A stretch of DNA of 64,000 nucleotides from Luteimonas sp. J29. GTDB taxonomy: Bacteria > Pseudomonadota > Gammaproteobacteria > Xanthomonadales > Xanthomonadaceae. Below the pieces are notes generated by a model. The model saw only the letters and a list, made by a program, of their open reading frames with translations, made no database searches and was not told where the DNA came from. The translations under genes were made by a program, and so were the position numbers. The stretch is from positions 426,485 through 490,484 of the forward strand of contig NZ_AWZR01000002.1 of the NCBI RefSeq assembly GCF_000472505.1, written 5' to 3'. The first letter of the stretch is position 1; each line of letters starts with the position of its first letter. This document shows positions 17,836-28,289 of the stretch, one piece after another.

Positions 17836-17871
17836 TCGACAACGCCGCTCCGCACCCGAACCGGGGTGCGG
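17810..17871 (+). promoter_or_regulatory. thr attenuator: terminator hairpin and competing antiterminator arm
   Basis: Terminator arms CCGCACCC (17850-17857) and GGGTGCGG (17864-17871). An identical GGGTGCGG at 17810-17817, inside the leader ORF after the Thr/Ile codons, can pair with the same CCGCACCC and would prevent the terminator forming. The terminator lacks a T-run, which weakens the assignment, but the mutually exclusive pairing is seen directly. Confidence 0.7.
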
Positions 17872-17925
17872 GCCGGCCGGCTTCCACCTCGACCGGACGC
17901 GGAGCCCAACCGGAGCTTCCAGAGC

Positions 17926-20481
17926 ATGTCGTCCGCACTCCAACTCCCCGGTGACGCCGTCGCCTCCGCCGCCTCGTCCGCGCTGGCCGCGCTGCAGCCC
18001 GGCGGCACGACCCGGGTCCACAAGTTCGGCGGCAGCAGCGTCGCCGACGCCGGCCGCATCCTGGCGCTGGCGCCGCTGGTCGAGGACGGGGCCGCGGTGC
18101 GCGCGGTCGTGGTCTCGGCGATGGCCGGCACCACCAACGCGCTGGTGGCGATGGCCGAGCAGGCGTCCTCCGGCCAGGACTGGAGCGGCGAATGGGCGGC
18201 GCTGCGCGAGCGCCACCTCGCCACCGCCGCCGTGATCGATCCCGCGGACCGGCATGGGCTGCGCGACGCCGTCGCGCGCGATTTCGACGCACTGCGCGAC
18301 GACCTGCTCGCGCTGGCGTCGGCCTCCGGCGAAACCGGCGCACTGGTGGCGCAGGTGCACGGCGCCGGCGAACTGGTCTCCTCGCGGCTGGTGCAGGCCG
18401 CGCTCGGCGGCGAGGCCGCCGGCTGGCAGCGCCTGGACGCGCGCGACGTGCTGGTGGTGCAGCCGGGCGAAATGGGCGTGGCCGTGGACTGGGAGGCCTC
18501 GCGCGAGCGCTTCGCCGAGTGGCGCACGCGGCAGCGGCCGGAGAAGGTGGTGGTGACCGGCTTCGTGGCGCGCGAGCGCGACGGCCGCAGCACCACGCTC
18601 GGGCGCAACGGCAGCGACTACTCGGCCGCGATCTTCGCCAACCTGTTCGATGCCGACGAGCTCCTGATCTGGACCGACGTCGACGGCGTGCTCTCGGCCG
18701 ACCCGCGCCTGGTGCCCGACGCCACCGTGCTGCCGACGATGTCCTACGCCGAGGCCTGCGAGCTGGCCTACTTCGGCGCCAAGGTGCTGCATCCGCAGAC
18801 GATGGCGCCGGTGCAGTCGCGCGCGATCCCGCTGTGCATCCGCAACACGCTCAACCCGTCCGCGCCCGGCACCTGGATCCTCCCCGAGAACCCGGAGGGC
18901 GACGCCGAGATCTCCCCGGTCAAGGGCCTGACCATCGTCCGCGACATGGCGGTGCTTGAGCTGGCCGGCAATGGCATGGTCGGCGTGCCCGGCACCGCGG
19001 AGAAGCTGTTCGCCGCGCTGCACCGCGCGGGCGTGTCGGTGGTGATGATCTCGCAGGGCTCGTCCGAGCATTCGATCTGCTGCGTGGTCCGCGCCAGCCA
19101 GGCGCAGCGCGCGAAGGCCGCGGTCGAGGCCGCGTTTGCCGACGCGATCGCCAGCGCCAGTGCCCAGGGCGTGAACCTGACCAGCGACGTCGCGATCCTG
19201 GCCGCGGTCGGCGACGGCATGGTCGGCATCCCCGGCGTGGCCGCGCGGCTGTTCGCGGCCCTGGCCCAGGCGCAGGTGAACATCCGCGCCATCGCCCAGG
19301 GCTCGAGCGAGCGCAACATCTCGGTGGCGATCGCCGACGCCGACGCCACCCGCGCCCTGCGCGCGGCGCACTCGGCGTTCTGGCTGTCGCCGCAGACGGT
19401 CTCGATCGGGCTGATCGGCCCCGGCCAGGTCGGCCGCGCGCTGCTCTCGCAGCTGGCGGCGGTGATCCCCAAGCTGCGCGCGAACTCGCAGATCGACCTG
19501 CGCCTGCGCGGCATCGCCAACAGCGGCTACATGGCCCTGGACCATTTCGCCATCCATCCCGCCGAGGCGGTCGAACGACTGGTGGAGATGAGCACGCCCG
19601 CATTCGACCCCGACGCCTTCGCCGCCCACGTGCGCGCCGAGCACCTGCCGCACGCGCTGATCGTGGACTGCAGCGGCAGCGAGGCGATCGCCCGCCACTA
19701 CCCCAAGTGGCTGGCGGCCGGCATCCACGTGGTCACCCCGAGCAAGCACGCCGGCAGCGGCGACTGGGAGCGCTACGTCGCGATCCGCGAGGCCCAGCGC
19801 AGCGGCGCCCGCTTCATGTACGAGGCCACGGTCGGCGCCGGACTGCCGGTGATCAACACCCTGCGCAACCTGCGCGACACCGGCGACGAGATCCAGGCCA
19901 TCGACGGCATGCTCTCGGGCACGCTCGCCTGGCTGTTCAACAGCTTCGACGGCAGCCGCCCGTTTTCGGCCCTGGTGCGCGAGGCCCGCGAACTCGGCTA
20001 CACCGAGCCCGACCCGCGCGACGACCTCTCGGGCCTCGACGTGGCGCGCAAGCTGGTGATCCTGGCCCGCGAGGCCGGGCGCGAACTGTCGCTGGACGAC
20101 GTGGTGGTCGAGAGCCTGGTGCCCGAGCACCTGCGCGAGGTGTCGCGCGACGAGTTCCTGGCCCGCCTCGACGAGCTCGACGCGCCGATGCAGGCACGGC
20201 TCGTGGACGCGGTCGCCAGGGGCCTGAAGCTGCGCCACATCGCCCACCTCTCGCAGGCCGAGGGCGCGCGCGTGGGCGTGGTCGCGCTGCCGGCCGACCA
20301 CGCCTGCTGCCACACCCGCCTGACCGACAACCTGGTCCAGTTCACGACCGCGCGCTATGCCAGCAACCCGCTGGTCGTGCAGGGCCCGGGCGCCGGGCCG
20401 CAGGTCACGGCGGCGGGCGTGTTCGGCGATATCCTTGCGATCGCGCATTCGCTCAGCAACGGGATCGGCGCCCACGCATGA
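17926..20481 (+). CDS. thrA: Bifunctional aspartokinase / homoserine dehydrogenase I
   Basis: 851 aa, near the roughly 820 usual for ThrA. The aspartokinase half begins with KFGGSS (33-38) and contains [11 protein letters not shown]; paired ACT domains follow ([14 protein letters not shown] and [14 protein letters not shown]), which bind threonine as feedback inhibitor. The homoserine dehydrogenase half starts near residue 494 ([14 protein letters not shown]) and includes [12 protein letters not shown]. Catalyses the first and third steps from aspartate to threonine. The ATG at 17926 was taken as start; an upstream in-frame start would run back into the attenuator. First gene of thrABC, overlapping thrB by 4 bp. 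Confidence 0.97.
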   Translation: MSSALQLPGDAVASAASSALAALQPGGTTRVHKFGGSSVADAGRILALAPLVEDGAAVRAVVVSAMAGTTNALVAMAEQASSGQDWSGEWAALRERHLATAAVIDPADRHGLRDAVARDFDALRDDLLALASASGETGALVAQVHGAGELVSSRLVQAALGGEAAGWQRLDARDVLVVQPGEMGVAVDWEASRERFAEWRTRQRPEKVVVTGFVARERDGRSTTLGRNGSDYSAAIFANLFDADELLIWTDVDGVLSADPRLVPDATVLPTMSYAEACELAYFGAKVLHPQTMAPVQSRAIPLCIRNTLNPSAPGTWILPENPEGDAEISPVKGLTIVRDMAVLELAGNGMVGVPGTAEKLFAALHRAGVSVVMISQGSSEHSICCVVRASQAQRAKAAVEAAFADAIASASAQGVNLTSDVAILAAVGDGMVGIPGVAARLFAALAQAQVNIRAIAQGSSERNISVAIADADATRALRAAHSAFWLSPQTVSIGLIGPGQVGRALLSQLAAVIPKLRANSQIDLRLRGIANSGYMALDHFAIHPAEAVERLVEMSTPAFDPDAFAAHVRAEHLPHALIVDCSGSEAIARHYPKWLAAGIHVVTPSKHAGSGDWERYVAIREAQRSGARFMYEATVGAGLPVINTLRNLRDTGDEIQAIDGMLSGTLAWLFNSFDGSRPFSALVREARELGYTEPDPRDDLSGLDVARKLVILAREAGRELSLDDVVVESLVPEHLREVSRDEFLARLDELDAPMQARLVDAVARGLKLRHIAHLSQAEGARVGVVALPADHACCHTRLTDNLVQFTTARYASNPLVVQGPGAGPQVTAAGVFGDILAIAHSLSNGIGAHA

Positions 20482-21464
20482 ACCGCTCGGCCACCGCCTT
20501 CGCCCCGGCCAGCGTCGGCAACATCGGGGTCGGTTTCGACCTGCTCGGCCACGCCGTGGACGGACCCCGGGACCTGGCCACGGTGCGCCGCATCGCCGAG
20601 CCGGCGGTGCGGATCGATGCGATCGGCGGCGACATCGACGGCGCGAACGCGCTGCCGCGCGAGCCGCTGCGCAATACCGCCGGCGGCGCCCTGCTGGCGA
20701 TGCGCGAGGCGCTCGGACTGCCCTTCGGTTTCGCGCTGGAACTGCGCAAGGGGATCCCGCTCGGCTCCGGCCTCGGCGGTTCGGCCGCGTCCTGCGTGGC
20801 CGCGCTGGTCGCGGCGAACGCGCTGCTCGACGCGCCGCTGCCGCCCGCGGCGCTGTACCGTTTCGCGCTCGACGGCGAAGCCATCGCCAGCGGCAGCCGC
20901 CACGGCGACAACGTGGCGCCGATGCTGCTCGGCGGCGTGGCCCTGGCCACCCACGACCGCGCGCTGCGCATCGACGCGCCCGACTGGCTGCACGCGGTGG
21001 TGGTGCATCCCGACCAGGTGCTGGAGACGCGGCGCTCGCGCGAGGTGCTCGCCGCGCCCTATCCGCTCGCCGACGTGGTGCGCCAGGGCGCGCACCTGGC
21101 CCAGTTCCTGCTCGGCCTGCAGCGCGGCGACGCCGGGCTGATCCGCGACGGCCTGCGCGACGTGCTGGTCGAGCCGAGGCGCGCGCCGCTGATCCCGGGC
21201 TTCGCGCAGGTGAAGGCGGCCGCGCTCGACCACGACGCGCTCGGCGCCAGCATCTCCGGCGGCGGACCGAGCGTGTTCGCCTGGTTCGCATCGCGCGCGG
21301 CGGCCGGGCGGGCCGCGCCGCAGATGCGCCAGGCCTTCGTCGACGCCGGATTCGAGGCCCGCGCCTACGTCACCCCGGTCAACGCCCGGGCGGCCGCCGT
21401 GGTGACGCGACCCGACGCACCGGCGGCACCGGCGCCGGCCCGTTCCGCCGCGACCGGCTCCTGA
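20478..21464 (+). CDS. thrB: Homoserine kinase
   Basis: 328 aa GHMP-family kinase, phosphorylating homoserine with ATP. The family motifs are [16 protein letters not shown] near the start, the phosphate-binding [12 protein letters not shown] and the C-terminal [14 protein letters not shown]. The ATG overlaps the thrA stop codon (ATGA, 20478-20481), indicating translational coupling. The last 25 residues are an Ala/Pro-rich tail beyond the usual domain end. Middle gene of the thr operon; 33 bp separate it from thrC. Confidence 0.96.
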   Translation: MNRSATAFAPASVGNIGVGFDLLGHAVDGPRDLATVRRIAEPAVRIDAIGGDIDGANALPREPLRNTAGGALLAMREALGLPFGFALELRKGIPLGSGLGGSAASCVAALVAANALLDAPLPPAALYRFALDGEAIASGSRHGDNVAPMLLGGVALATHDRALRIDAPDWLHAVVVHPDQVLETRRSREVLAAPYPLADVVRQGAHLAQFLLGLQRGDAGLIRDGLRDVLVEPRRAPLIPGFAQVKAAALDHDALGASISGGGPSVFAWFASRAAAGRAAPQMRQAFVDAGFEARAYVTPVNARAAAVVTRPDAPAAPAPARSAATGS

Positions 21465-21497
21465 CCCCGTCGCCCCACGATCCGGCCACGCACGCGC

Positions 21498-22784
21498 ATG
21501 CATTTCATCAGCACCCGGGGACAGGTGCCCCCGACCCCCATCGACGACGCCCTGGTCGCCGGCCTCGCGCCGGACGGCGGGCTGTACGTGCCCGGGCGCA
21601 TGCCGCGCCTGGACGACTGGTCCCCGCTATCGACCTTGTCCGCGACCGCGCTGCGCACCCTGGCACCCTACTTCGAGGGCTCGGCGCTGCGCGACCGGCT
21701 CGAGGCCATCTGCGCCGACGCGTTCTCGTTCGACGCCCCGCTGCGCCCGCTCGCCGGCGCCGGCGACCACGTGCTCGAGCTGTTCCACGGCCCCACCGCC
21801 GCGTTCAAGGACTACGCCGCGCGCTTCCTGGCGCGCGCACTCGAAGGCCTGCGCGATCCGTCCGCGCCGCCGACCACGATCGTGGTCGCGACCTCCGGCG
21901 ACACGGGCGCCGCGGTCGCGGCGGCCTTCCATCGCCGCCCGGGCTTCCGCGTGGTGATCCTGTATCCCGACGGCAAGGTCTCGCCGCGCCAGGCGCATGG
22001 GCTGGGCTGCTGGGGCGACAACGTCGCCGCCTACCGGGTCGAAGGCAGCTTCGACGACTGCCAGCGCCTGGCCAAGCAGGCGCTGGCCGACGAGGCGCTG
22101 CGCGCGCGCGTGCCGCTGGGCTCGGCCAACAGCATCAGCCTCGGCCGGCTGCTGCCGCAGGCCGCGTACTACGCGCACGCGGCCGCGCACTTCCACGCCG
22201 CGCACGGCCAGGCGCTCAATTTCATCGTGCCCACCGGCAACCTCGGCAACGCCAGCGCCGCGTTCGTGGCGCGCAGCATGGGCGCGCCGGTGGGCGGCAT
22301 CCGCCTGGCCTGCAACGCCAACGACACCCTGCCGCGCTACTTCGCCGGCGCCGACTACGCCGCGCAGCCGACCCGCGCCACACTGGCCAACGCCATGGAC
22401 GTGGGCGCGCCGAGCAACTTCGAGCGCCTGCGCCACTGGCACCGCAGCGACGCCGAACTGCGCGCCGGCTTCGTGGCCGCTTCGGTCGACGACGCTACCA
22501 TCCGCGAGGTGGTGCGGGAGGCGCCGACGCGCCACGGCATCGTCGCCTGCCCGCATACCGCGACCGGCCTGAAGCTGCTGCAGGACCTGCGCGCAGCGGG
22601 CGACACGCGCCCGTGGGCGGTGGTCGCGACCGCGCACCCGGCCAAGTTCGAGAGCATCGTCGAGCCGCTGGTCGGCCATCCGGTGGAACCGCCGCCGGCG
22701 CTGGCCGAATGCCTGGCGCGGCCCGCCCGCGCGGCCGCGATGGCGCCGGAGTACGACGCGCTGAAGGCGGTGCTGGAGGGCTAG
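21498..22784 (+). CDS. thrC: Threonine synthase
   Basis: 428 aa PLP enzyme converting O-phosphohomoserine to threonine, the final step of the pathway encoded by this operon. The PLP lysine is K104 in LFHGPTAAFKDYAARF. The phosphate-binding and catalytic stretch TSGDTGAAVAAAF and the downstream FIVPTGNLGNASAAF block are intact. Start MHFISTRG is the usual start for the family (YxSTRG). Followed by a noncoding repeat island, so it is the last gene of the operon. Confidence 0.97.
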   Translation: MHFISTRGQVPPTPIDDALVAGLAPDGGLYVPGRMPRLDDWSPLSTLSATALRTLAPYFEGSALRDRLEAICADAFSFDAPLRPLAGAGDHVLELFHGPTAAFKDYAARFLARALEGLRDPSAPPTTIVVATSGDTGAAVAAAFHRRPGFRVVILYPDGKVSPRQAHGLGCWGDNVAAYRVEGSFDDCQRLAKQALADEALRARVPLGSANSISLGRLLPQAAYYAHAAAHFHAAHGQALNFIVPTGNLGNASAAFVARSMGAPVGGIRLACNANDTLPRYFAGADYAAQPTRATLANAMDVGAPSNFERLRHWHRSDAELRAGFVAASVDDATIREVVREAPTRHGIVACPHTATGLKLLQDLRAAGDTRPWAVVATAHPAKFESIVEPLVGHPVEPPPALAECLARPARAAAMAPEYDALKAVLEG

Positions 22785-22816
22785 GGACCGGGACCTCCGG
22801 CCTGCCCCCGCCCCGG

Positions 22817-22840
22817 CCCTCCCCCGCAAGCGGGGGAGGG
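22817..22840. repeat. REP-like hairpin, left copy
   Basis: Perfect 11-bp stem CCCTCCCCCGC / GCGGGGGAGGG with a 2-nt loop (AA). The same hairpin recurs at 23021-23044 with a different loop (CT), and degenerate relatives occur near 34425-34460 and 40998-41020. It can also terminate thrC transcripts. Confidence 0.7.
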
Positions 22841-22875
22841 GGCGGAACGGCGCTTCGCGTCGGAGCCGATCCTTC

Positions 22876-23020
22876 CCCCTGCGCGCCGGCCTGAGCCCCC
22901 TGCGCACCGCCTCCCTGCGAGCCGGACCTCCCACTCACCCCTGCGCACCGGACCTCCTCCCCTGCGCGCCGGACCTTTCCCCTGCGCGCCGGACCCCCTC
23001 CACTGCGCGCCCGACCTGCT
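22876..23020. repeat. Degenerate tandem repeat, about seven units of roughly 21 bp
   Basis: Copies of CCCCTGCGCGCCGGACCT-like units start near 22876, 22896, 22914, 22938, 22959, 22979 and 23000. Units 4 to 7 are regular at 20-21 bp; the first three are more divergent and vary from 17 to 25 bp. There are no unique spacers, so this is not a CRISPR array. Confidence 0.7.
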
Positions 23021-23044
23021 CCCTCCCCCGCCTGCGGGGGAGGG
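23021..23044. repeat. REP-like hairpin, right copy
   Basis: Perfect 11-bp stem CCCTCCCCCGC / GCGGGGGAGGG with loop CT. It closes the tandem repeat on the pepP side and lies about 50 bp beyond the pepP stop, where it could act as that gene's terminator. Confidence 0.7.
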
Positions 23045-23093
23045 CCGGGGTGGGGGCAGCGGGGCATGCCTCGCGAGTGCGGCAGACACGCCC

Positions 23094-24430
<1,337 letters not shown>

Positions 24431-24431
<1 letters not shown>

Positions 24432-24976
24432 CAGTTCAGGCGGCCGCGGTGCCGCGGCCCGAGCGCGCAGTCGCCGTGGAGCAGCAGCGCGGCTACCCGC
24501 ACGTACTCCTCGATCTCGGCCAGCGCCTCCTCGTCCTCCTGGTCGCCCCCGTCCTGGGGCGTGGCCGCGGCCAGCCGGACCAGGTCGGCCAGCGCCTCGC
24601 CGCCCTCGTCCGAGAGCGGCGGCGCCGAGCCGGCGGCCAGCCCGAAGGCGCCCACGAAGCCGCGGCACCACTCGAACAGGGCTCCGATGCGCGCCTCCAG
24701 CGGGGCGTCGGGGCCGGGCAGGAGCAGGTCGAACCCGAAATCCTGGGACTCCATCTGGCGCGCCGTGGCCTCGCCCAGGCGCTGCAGCACGCCGCTGCCC
24801 GCGACCCGGGACAGCGCGTCGTTGGCCATGACCCGCGCCAGCCAGTCCGGCCCGGCCTCGCCGCCCCCGGCCAGCCAGCCGCACAGCCCACCGTGCAGTT
24901 CGGACGCGCCGCAGGCCAGCCCGTGCTCGCGGCCAGCGGCCTCGACCTCCTGCAGCGAGGGCATGGATTCGGACAC
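24431..24976 (-). CDS. UPF0149 (YgfB/YecA) family protein
   Basis: 181 aa, all-helical acidic cytoplasmic protein. The family pattern is visible as ELHGGLCGWLAGG near residue 27, FDLLLPGPDAPLEARIGALFEWCRGFVGAFGLA in the middle, and DEEALAEIEEYVRVAALLLH at the C-terminus. Members sit upstream of pepP in many gammaproteobacteria. In Pseudomonas a YgfB homologue modulates expression of other genes, but its role here is unknown. Divergent from the GGDEF-EAL gene. Overlaps pepP by 1 bp at the stop/start. Confidence 0.9.
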
Positions 24977-25050
24977 GTACGGCTCCTGTTCCCGGAAGCG
25001 CGCAGTCTAGAACGTGTTCCCGCCGGCTGCATGCCGGCGCCGGCGGCGGC

Positions 25051-25080
25051 TTGGCGCGGGGCGCCGCGCGCGCCTACACT
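25051..25080 (+). promoter_or_regulatory. Promoter of the GGDEF-EAL gene
   Basis: TTGGCG (25051-25056) and TACACT (25075-25080) with an 18-nt spacer. The predicted start near 25087 lies upstream of the GTG at 25114 and excludes a longer reading from the TTG at 25051. Confidence 0.6.
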
Positions 25081-25113
25081 CGGCCGGTTATTGACGCGAA
25101 CGCAGGGGTCCGC

Positions 25114-27327
25114 GTGTCGACCAACCCGGGGGATCTGCAGCTGCTGGTCGCGGCGGCGACCGCATCGGTGCTGCTGGTCGCGCTGCTGTTCATCATGTTG
25201 CACCGGCGCAAGCGCGAGCGCAGCTACATCGAGCAGCTGCGCGACCGCGAGGAGCGCCTGAAGCTGGCGCTGTGGGCGACCGATGAGCGCTACTGGGCCT
25301 ACGACGTGGCCAGCGGCCGGGTCCACCGCCTGGCCGGGGAGTCGCGCGCGACGCCCTCCGGCGAGCTCGCCGAGGAAGTGGTGGACGCCAGCGAGCTGGT
25401 TCACCCCGACGACCTGGACATGGTCCGCCGGCGCGTGGACGACTACATCTCCGGCCACGCCGACACCTTCCTCGCCGAGCTGCGGGTGGCCAGCGAGCGG
25501 GGCGAGTGGGTCTGGATGCGGGCCCGGGGCCGCGCCGTGGCGCGCGACGCGCAGGGCCGGATCCTGCGCATCGCCGGCACCGCGCTCAACATCACCGGCA
25601 CCCGCGAGGCCGACCGCGAGCTGCGCATCTCCAGCGAGGTGCTGCGCAGCATGAACGAGGCGGTGGCGGTGATCGACTGCAACTTCGACTTCGTCTCGGT
25701 CAACCCCGCCTTCCTGCGCATGACCGGCTACGACGAGGAGGACGTGATCGGGCGCAACGCCTGCATCCTCGACAGCCTCCAGCACGACACCGCCTTCTAC
25801 CAGCACATCCGCGAGCAGATCCGGCGCAAGGGCCGCTGGAACGGCGAGATCTGGCAGCGGCGCAAGGACGGCGAGGAGTTCCTGTGCCAGATCGAGTCGA
25901 GCACGGTCTACGACAAGAACGGCCAGCTGATCCTGTACGTGATGGTGCTCAACGACATCACCCAGCAGAAGCGCGCCGAACAGGAGCTGCGCTACCTGGC
26001 CAACTTCGACACCCTGACCAACCTGCCCAACCGCTCGCTGCTGTCCGAACGCCTGTCGCGCGCGATCGTGCGCGCGCACCGCGAGGACAACCGGATCGCG
26101 GTGCTGTTCCTCGACCTCGACCGGTTCAAGGACGTCAACGACTCGCTCGGCCACGCCGCCGGGGACCGGATCCTGCGCGCGGCGGCGGCGCGCCTGCAGC
26201 AGACGGTGGGCATGCACCACACCGTGGCCCGGCTGGGGGGCGACGAGTTCACGGTGGTGCTGGAGAACCTGACCTCGCCCGAGGAAGCCGACCACGTCGC
26301 GCGCGAGATCATCATGGCCTTCGAGGCCCCGCTGCTGCTCGACGACCGGCGCGAGATCGCGATCTCGCCCTCGATCGGCATCAGCCTCTATCCCGACCAC
26401 GCGCACGTGCCGACCGAGCTGCTCAAGCAGGCCGACACCGCGATGTACCAGGCCAAGGCGGCCGGCCGCCGCACCTTCATGCGCTACGACGACGCGATGG
26501 ACGTGGCGGTGCGCCAGCGCGCCACGATCTCCGGCGCGCTGCGCAAGGTGCTCGACCGCGGCGAGCTGCGCCTGGTGTTCCAGCCGCAGCTGGCCCTGGC
26601 CGAAGGCCGGATCACGGGCGTGGAGGCGCTGCTGCGCTGGCACAGCAGCGAGCACGGCGACATCGCGCCGGCGGACTTCATCCCGATGGCGGAGGAAAGC
26701 GGCCTGATCCTGGAGATCGGCGAGTGGGTGCTGCGCGAGGCCTGCCTGACCCTGCAGCGCTGGCGCCAGCACGGCCTCACCGACCTCACCGTGTCGGTCA
26801 ACGTGTCGGTGCTGCAGCTCCTGCGCGGCGACTTCCCCGAGGTGGTCAGCCGGGTCCTGGCCGACATCGAGCTGCCGCCCAGCATGCTCGAGCTCGAGCT
26901 CACCGAGAGCGTGCTGATGGCCAACGCCGAACACACCGCGGCCAAGCTCCAGGCCTTCCGCGAACTGGGCGTGTCGCTGGCGATCGACGATTTCGGCACC
27001 GGCTACTCCTCGCTGGCCTACCTCAAGCGCCTGCCGATCACCACGATCAAGATCGACAAGGCCTTCATCGGCGACCTCACCCACGACCCGGAGGACGCCG
27101 CCATCACCAGCACGGTCATCACCATGGCCCATTCGCTGGGCCTGAACGTGGTCGCGGAGGGCGTGGAGACCGAGGCCCAGCTCCGGTTCCTGCGCGAGCA
27201 GGCGTGCGACGAGGTCCAGGGCTTCTGGCTCTCGCCGCCGCTCGAGGCCCACGCCTGCCTGGCCTTCATCCGCAACTGGCGGCCGGCCCGCGAGACCGCC
27301 GCCGCCCCGCCCGTGGCGGCGCCTTGA
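25114..27327 (+). CDS. Membrane-bound PAS-PAS-GGDEF-EAL cyclic-di-GMP enzyme
   Basis: 737 aa from the GTG at 25114, which has AGGGG at a good distance and gives an N-terminal membrane helix (LLVAAATASVLLVALLFIML). A PAS-type sensor (about 50-170) and a second PAS (about 185-300, FVSVNPAFLRMTGYDEEDVIG) follow. The diguanylate cyclase motif is an intact GGDEF (in VARLGGDEFTVV). The phosphodiesterase domain keeps EALLRW, ELTES, DDFGTGYSSL, IKIDKAFI and VVAEGVET, so both activities could be functional; which dominates cannot be read from sequence. One predicted membrane helix places the catalytic domains in the cytoplasm. The signal sensed by the PAS domains is unknown. Confidence 0.95.
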   Translation: MSTNPGDLQLLVAAATASVLLVALLFIMLHRRKRERSYIEQLRDREERLKLALWATDERYWAYDVASGRVHRLAGESRATPSGELAEEVVDASELVHPDDLDMVRRRVDDYISGHADTFLAELRVASERGEWVWMRARGRAVARDAQGRILRIAGTALNITGTREADRELRISSEVLRSMNEAVAVIDCNFDFVSVNPAFLRMTGYDEEDVIGRNACILDSLQHDTAFYQHIREQIRRKGRWNGEIWQRRKDGEEFLCQIESSTVYDKNGQLILYVMVLNDITQQKRAEQELRYLANFDTLTNLPNRSLLSERLSRAIVRAHREDNRIAVLFLDLDRFKDVNDSLGHAAGDRILRAAAARLQQTVGMHHTVARLGGDEFTVVLENLTSPEEADHVAREIIMAFEAPLLLDDRREIAISPSIGISLYPDHAHVPTELLKQADTAMYQAKAAGRRTFMRYDDAMDVAVRQRATISGALRKVLDRGELRLVFQPQLALAEGRITGVEALLRWHSSEHGDIAPADFIPMAEESGLILEIGEWVLREACLTLQRWRQHGLTDLTVSVNVSVLQLLRGDFPEVVSRVLADIELPPSMLELELTESVLMANAEHTAAKLQAFRELGVSLAIDDFGTGYSSLAYLKRLPITTIKIDKAFIGDLTHDPEDAAITSTVITMAHSLGLNVVAEGVETEAQLRFLREQACDEVQGFWLSPPLEAHACLAFIRNWRPARETAAAPPVAAP

Positions 27328-27352
27328 CCGCCCCGCGCCGCCTGCCTATCGT
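27324..27352 (+). promoter_or_regulatory. Promoter of the ZapB-like/zapA genes, leaderless geometry
   Basis: TTGACC (27324-27329), 17-nt spacer, TATCGT (27347-27352), then exactly 6 nt to the ATG at 27359. Overlaps the stop codon of the upstream gene. Confidence 0.6.
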
Positions 27353-27358
27353 GCCGGC

Positions 27359-27580
27359 ATGGACCGCCCCGACGTGCTCGCCCAGCTCCGCGCCCTGACC
27401 GCGCGCATCGACGCGCTGGTCGGCCGGGCGCAGCAGCTGGCCGAGGAGAACCGCTCGCTGCGCCAGCAGCAGGAGCAGCTCGCCGGGGAACGTTCCCAGC
27501 TGCTGGCCAAGAACGAGCAGGCGCGCTCGCGGGTCGAGGCCATGATCGCCCGGCTCAAGTCGCTGGAGCAGCACACGTGA
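27359..27580 (+). CDS. Small coiled-coil protein, TIGR02449/ZapB-like
   Basis: 73 aa, almost wholly a heptad coiled coil (VLAQLRALTARIDALVGRAQQLAEENRSLRQQQ and onward), with no Cys or Trp. This is the size and composition of the TIGR02449 family found directly upstream of zapA in many gammaproteobacteria, and like ZapB it may help organise the division ring through ZapA. The stop is 10 bp before zapA, so the two are one operon. The start is fixed by a promoter 6 nt upstream and by the family length. Confidence 0.8.
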   Translation: MDRPDVLAQLRALTARIDALVGRAQQLAEENRSLRQQQEQLAGERSQLLAKNEQARSRVEAMIARLKSLEQHT

Positions 27581-27590
27581 GCGCGCGCGC

Positions 27591-27890
27591 ATGAGTTCGC
27601 AGAACGAAGCGGTCAGCGTCCGCCTGCTCGACCGCGAGTACACGGTCGGCGTCGCCCCCGACCAGCGCGAAAGCCTGGCCGCCGCGGCGCGGCTGCTCGA
27701 CGGGCGCATGCGCGAGGTGCGCGGCGGCAACCGCATGGCCGCCGTGGACCGGGTGGCGGTGCTGGCGGCGCTCAACCTCGCCCACGAGCTGCAGCAGCTG
27801 CGCGAGGAGAACGAGCAGCGCGACCGCGAGATCGCGCGCACGCTCGAGGAGCTGCAGCGCAAGCTCGACGCACTGATCGACGGGCGCTGA
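27591..27890 (+). CDS. zapA: Cell division protein ZapA
   Basis: 99 aa. ZapA binds FtsZ and bundles protofilaments. The N-terminal globular part has the family pattern VSVRLLDREYTVGVAPDQRESLAAAARLLDGRMREVR. NRMAAVDRVAVLAALNLAHEL follows, then a C-terminal coiled coil (LREENEQRDREIARTLEELQRKLDAL) used for tetramerisation. Followed by 6S RNA and fau, the conserved gammaproteobacterial order, which supports the call. Confidence 0.95.
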   Translation: MSSQNEAVSVRLLDREYTVGVAPDQRESLAAAARLLDGRMREVRGGNRMAAVDRVAVLAALNLAHELQQLREENEQRDREIARTLEELQRKLDALIDGR

Positions 27891-27984
27891 CCGGCGACCG
27901 CCGGGTCCGCGCGCACCGCGCCCGTGTCCGCCCACGCCGGGTTCACGCTCGTGAACCGCGGGCGCGCCGCGCCGACGAACGGCC

Positions 27985-28012
27985 TTGGCAACGCGGTGGC
28001 CGGGGCTATACT
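27985..28012 (+). promoter_or_regulatory. Promoter of 6S RNA
   Basis: TTGGCA (27985-27990), 16-nt spacer, TATACT (28007-28012). Close to the sigma-70 consensus; the start would be at 28019-28020, matching the 5' end of the 6S fold. Confidence 0.8.
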
Positions 28013-28019
28013 TCGCCTG

Positions 28020-28202
28020 CGTCCTCTGCCGTGTACGACGGCATGCGCAACATTCGCCTTGTCCCTTAAGACGACCTCAGGGACGCAGCGGAGTCCGGGA
28101 GTGCAGGTCCGCCTTGCAGCGGGAAGCCCGATGGATGACGAGCGTCCCCTTTTGAACCTCGGGTTCAAGGTCGTTTCGCAGGCATCGGCATGGCGGAGGA
28201 CG
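28020..28202 (+). ncRNA. ssrS: 6S RNA
   Basis: About 183 nt between zapA and fau, the conserved location of ssrS. The ends pair as a long closing stem: CGTCCTCTGCCGTG at the 5' end with CATGGCGGAGGACG at the 3' end. 6S RNA mimics an open promoter and sequesters sigma-70 RNA polymerase in stationary phase; the central region would form the template bubble. A near-consensus promoter precedes it, and the following fau gene is normally co-transcribed from the same locus. End positions are estimated from the stem. Confidence 0.92.
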
Positions 28203-28254
28203 TATTCATTCCACGCGTACCGCGCGCGCCGCGACGGCAGCGACGCAGTCACGC

Positions 28255-28283
28255 TTCCGCGGCCGCGCTGCTGCGGTCACAAT
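28255..28283 (+). promoter_or_regulatory. Candidate promoter between 6S RNA and fau
   Basis: TTCCGC (28255-28260), 17-nt spacer, CACAAT (28278-28283), then 6 nt to an ATG at 28290 that opens a short ORF overlapping the fau start. The -10 box matches those at other leaderless-type starts in the window. Confidence 0.45.
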
Positions 28284-28289
28284 GGCGCC

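Larger units (their letters stand above)
22785..23093. other. Noncoding repeat island downstream of thrC
   Basis: 309 bp between the convergent thrC and pepP genes. It consists almost wholly of two near-identical 11-bp-stem hairpins (22817-22840 and 23021-23044) flanking a run of about seven degenerate copies of a 21-bp unit (22876-23020). No coding frame of protein-like composition is present. Confidence 0.7.

Noticed and set aside
17866..17925. Extended N-terminus for ThrA beginning at an upstream in-frame start
   Set aside because: The extension would lie inside the attenuator hairpin and is not like ThrA. The ATG at 17926 is a better fit.
17695..21291. A 1198-codon open frame on the minus strand opposite thrL, thrA and thrB
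   Set aside because: It mirrors well-identified genes, has an Arg- and His-rich composition, and no recognisable motif.
22876..23020. Short tandem repeats considered as a CRISPR array
   Set aside because: Units are about 21 bp, degenerate and abutting with no unique spacers; no cas genes are in the window.
25051..25113. TTG start at 25051 for the GGDEF-EAL protein
   Set aside because: It coincides with the probable -35 box; GTG 25114 has a good SD and leads straight into the membrane helix.
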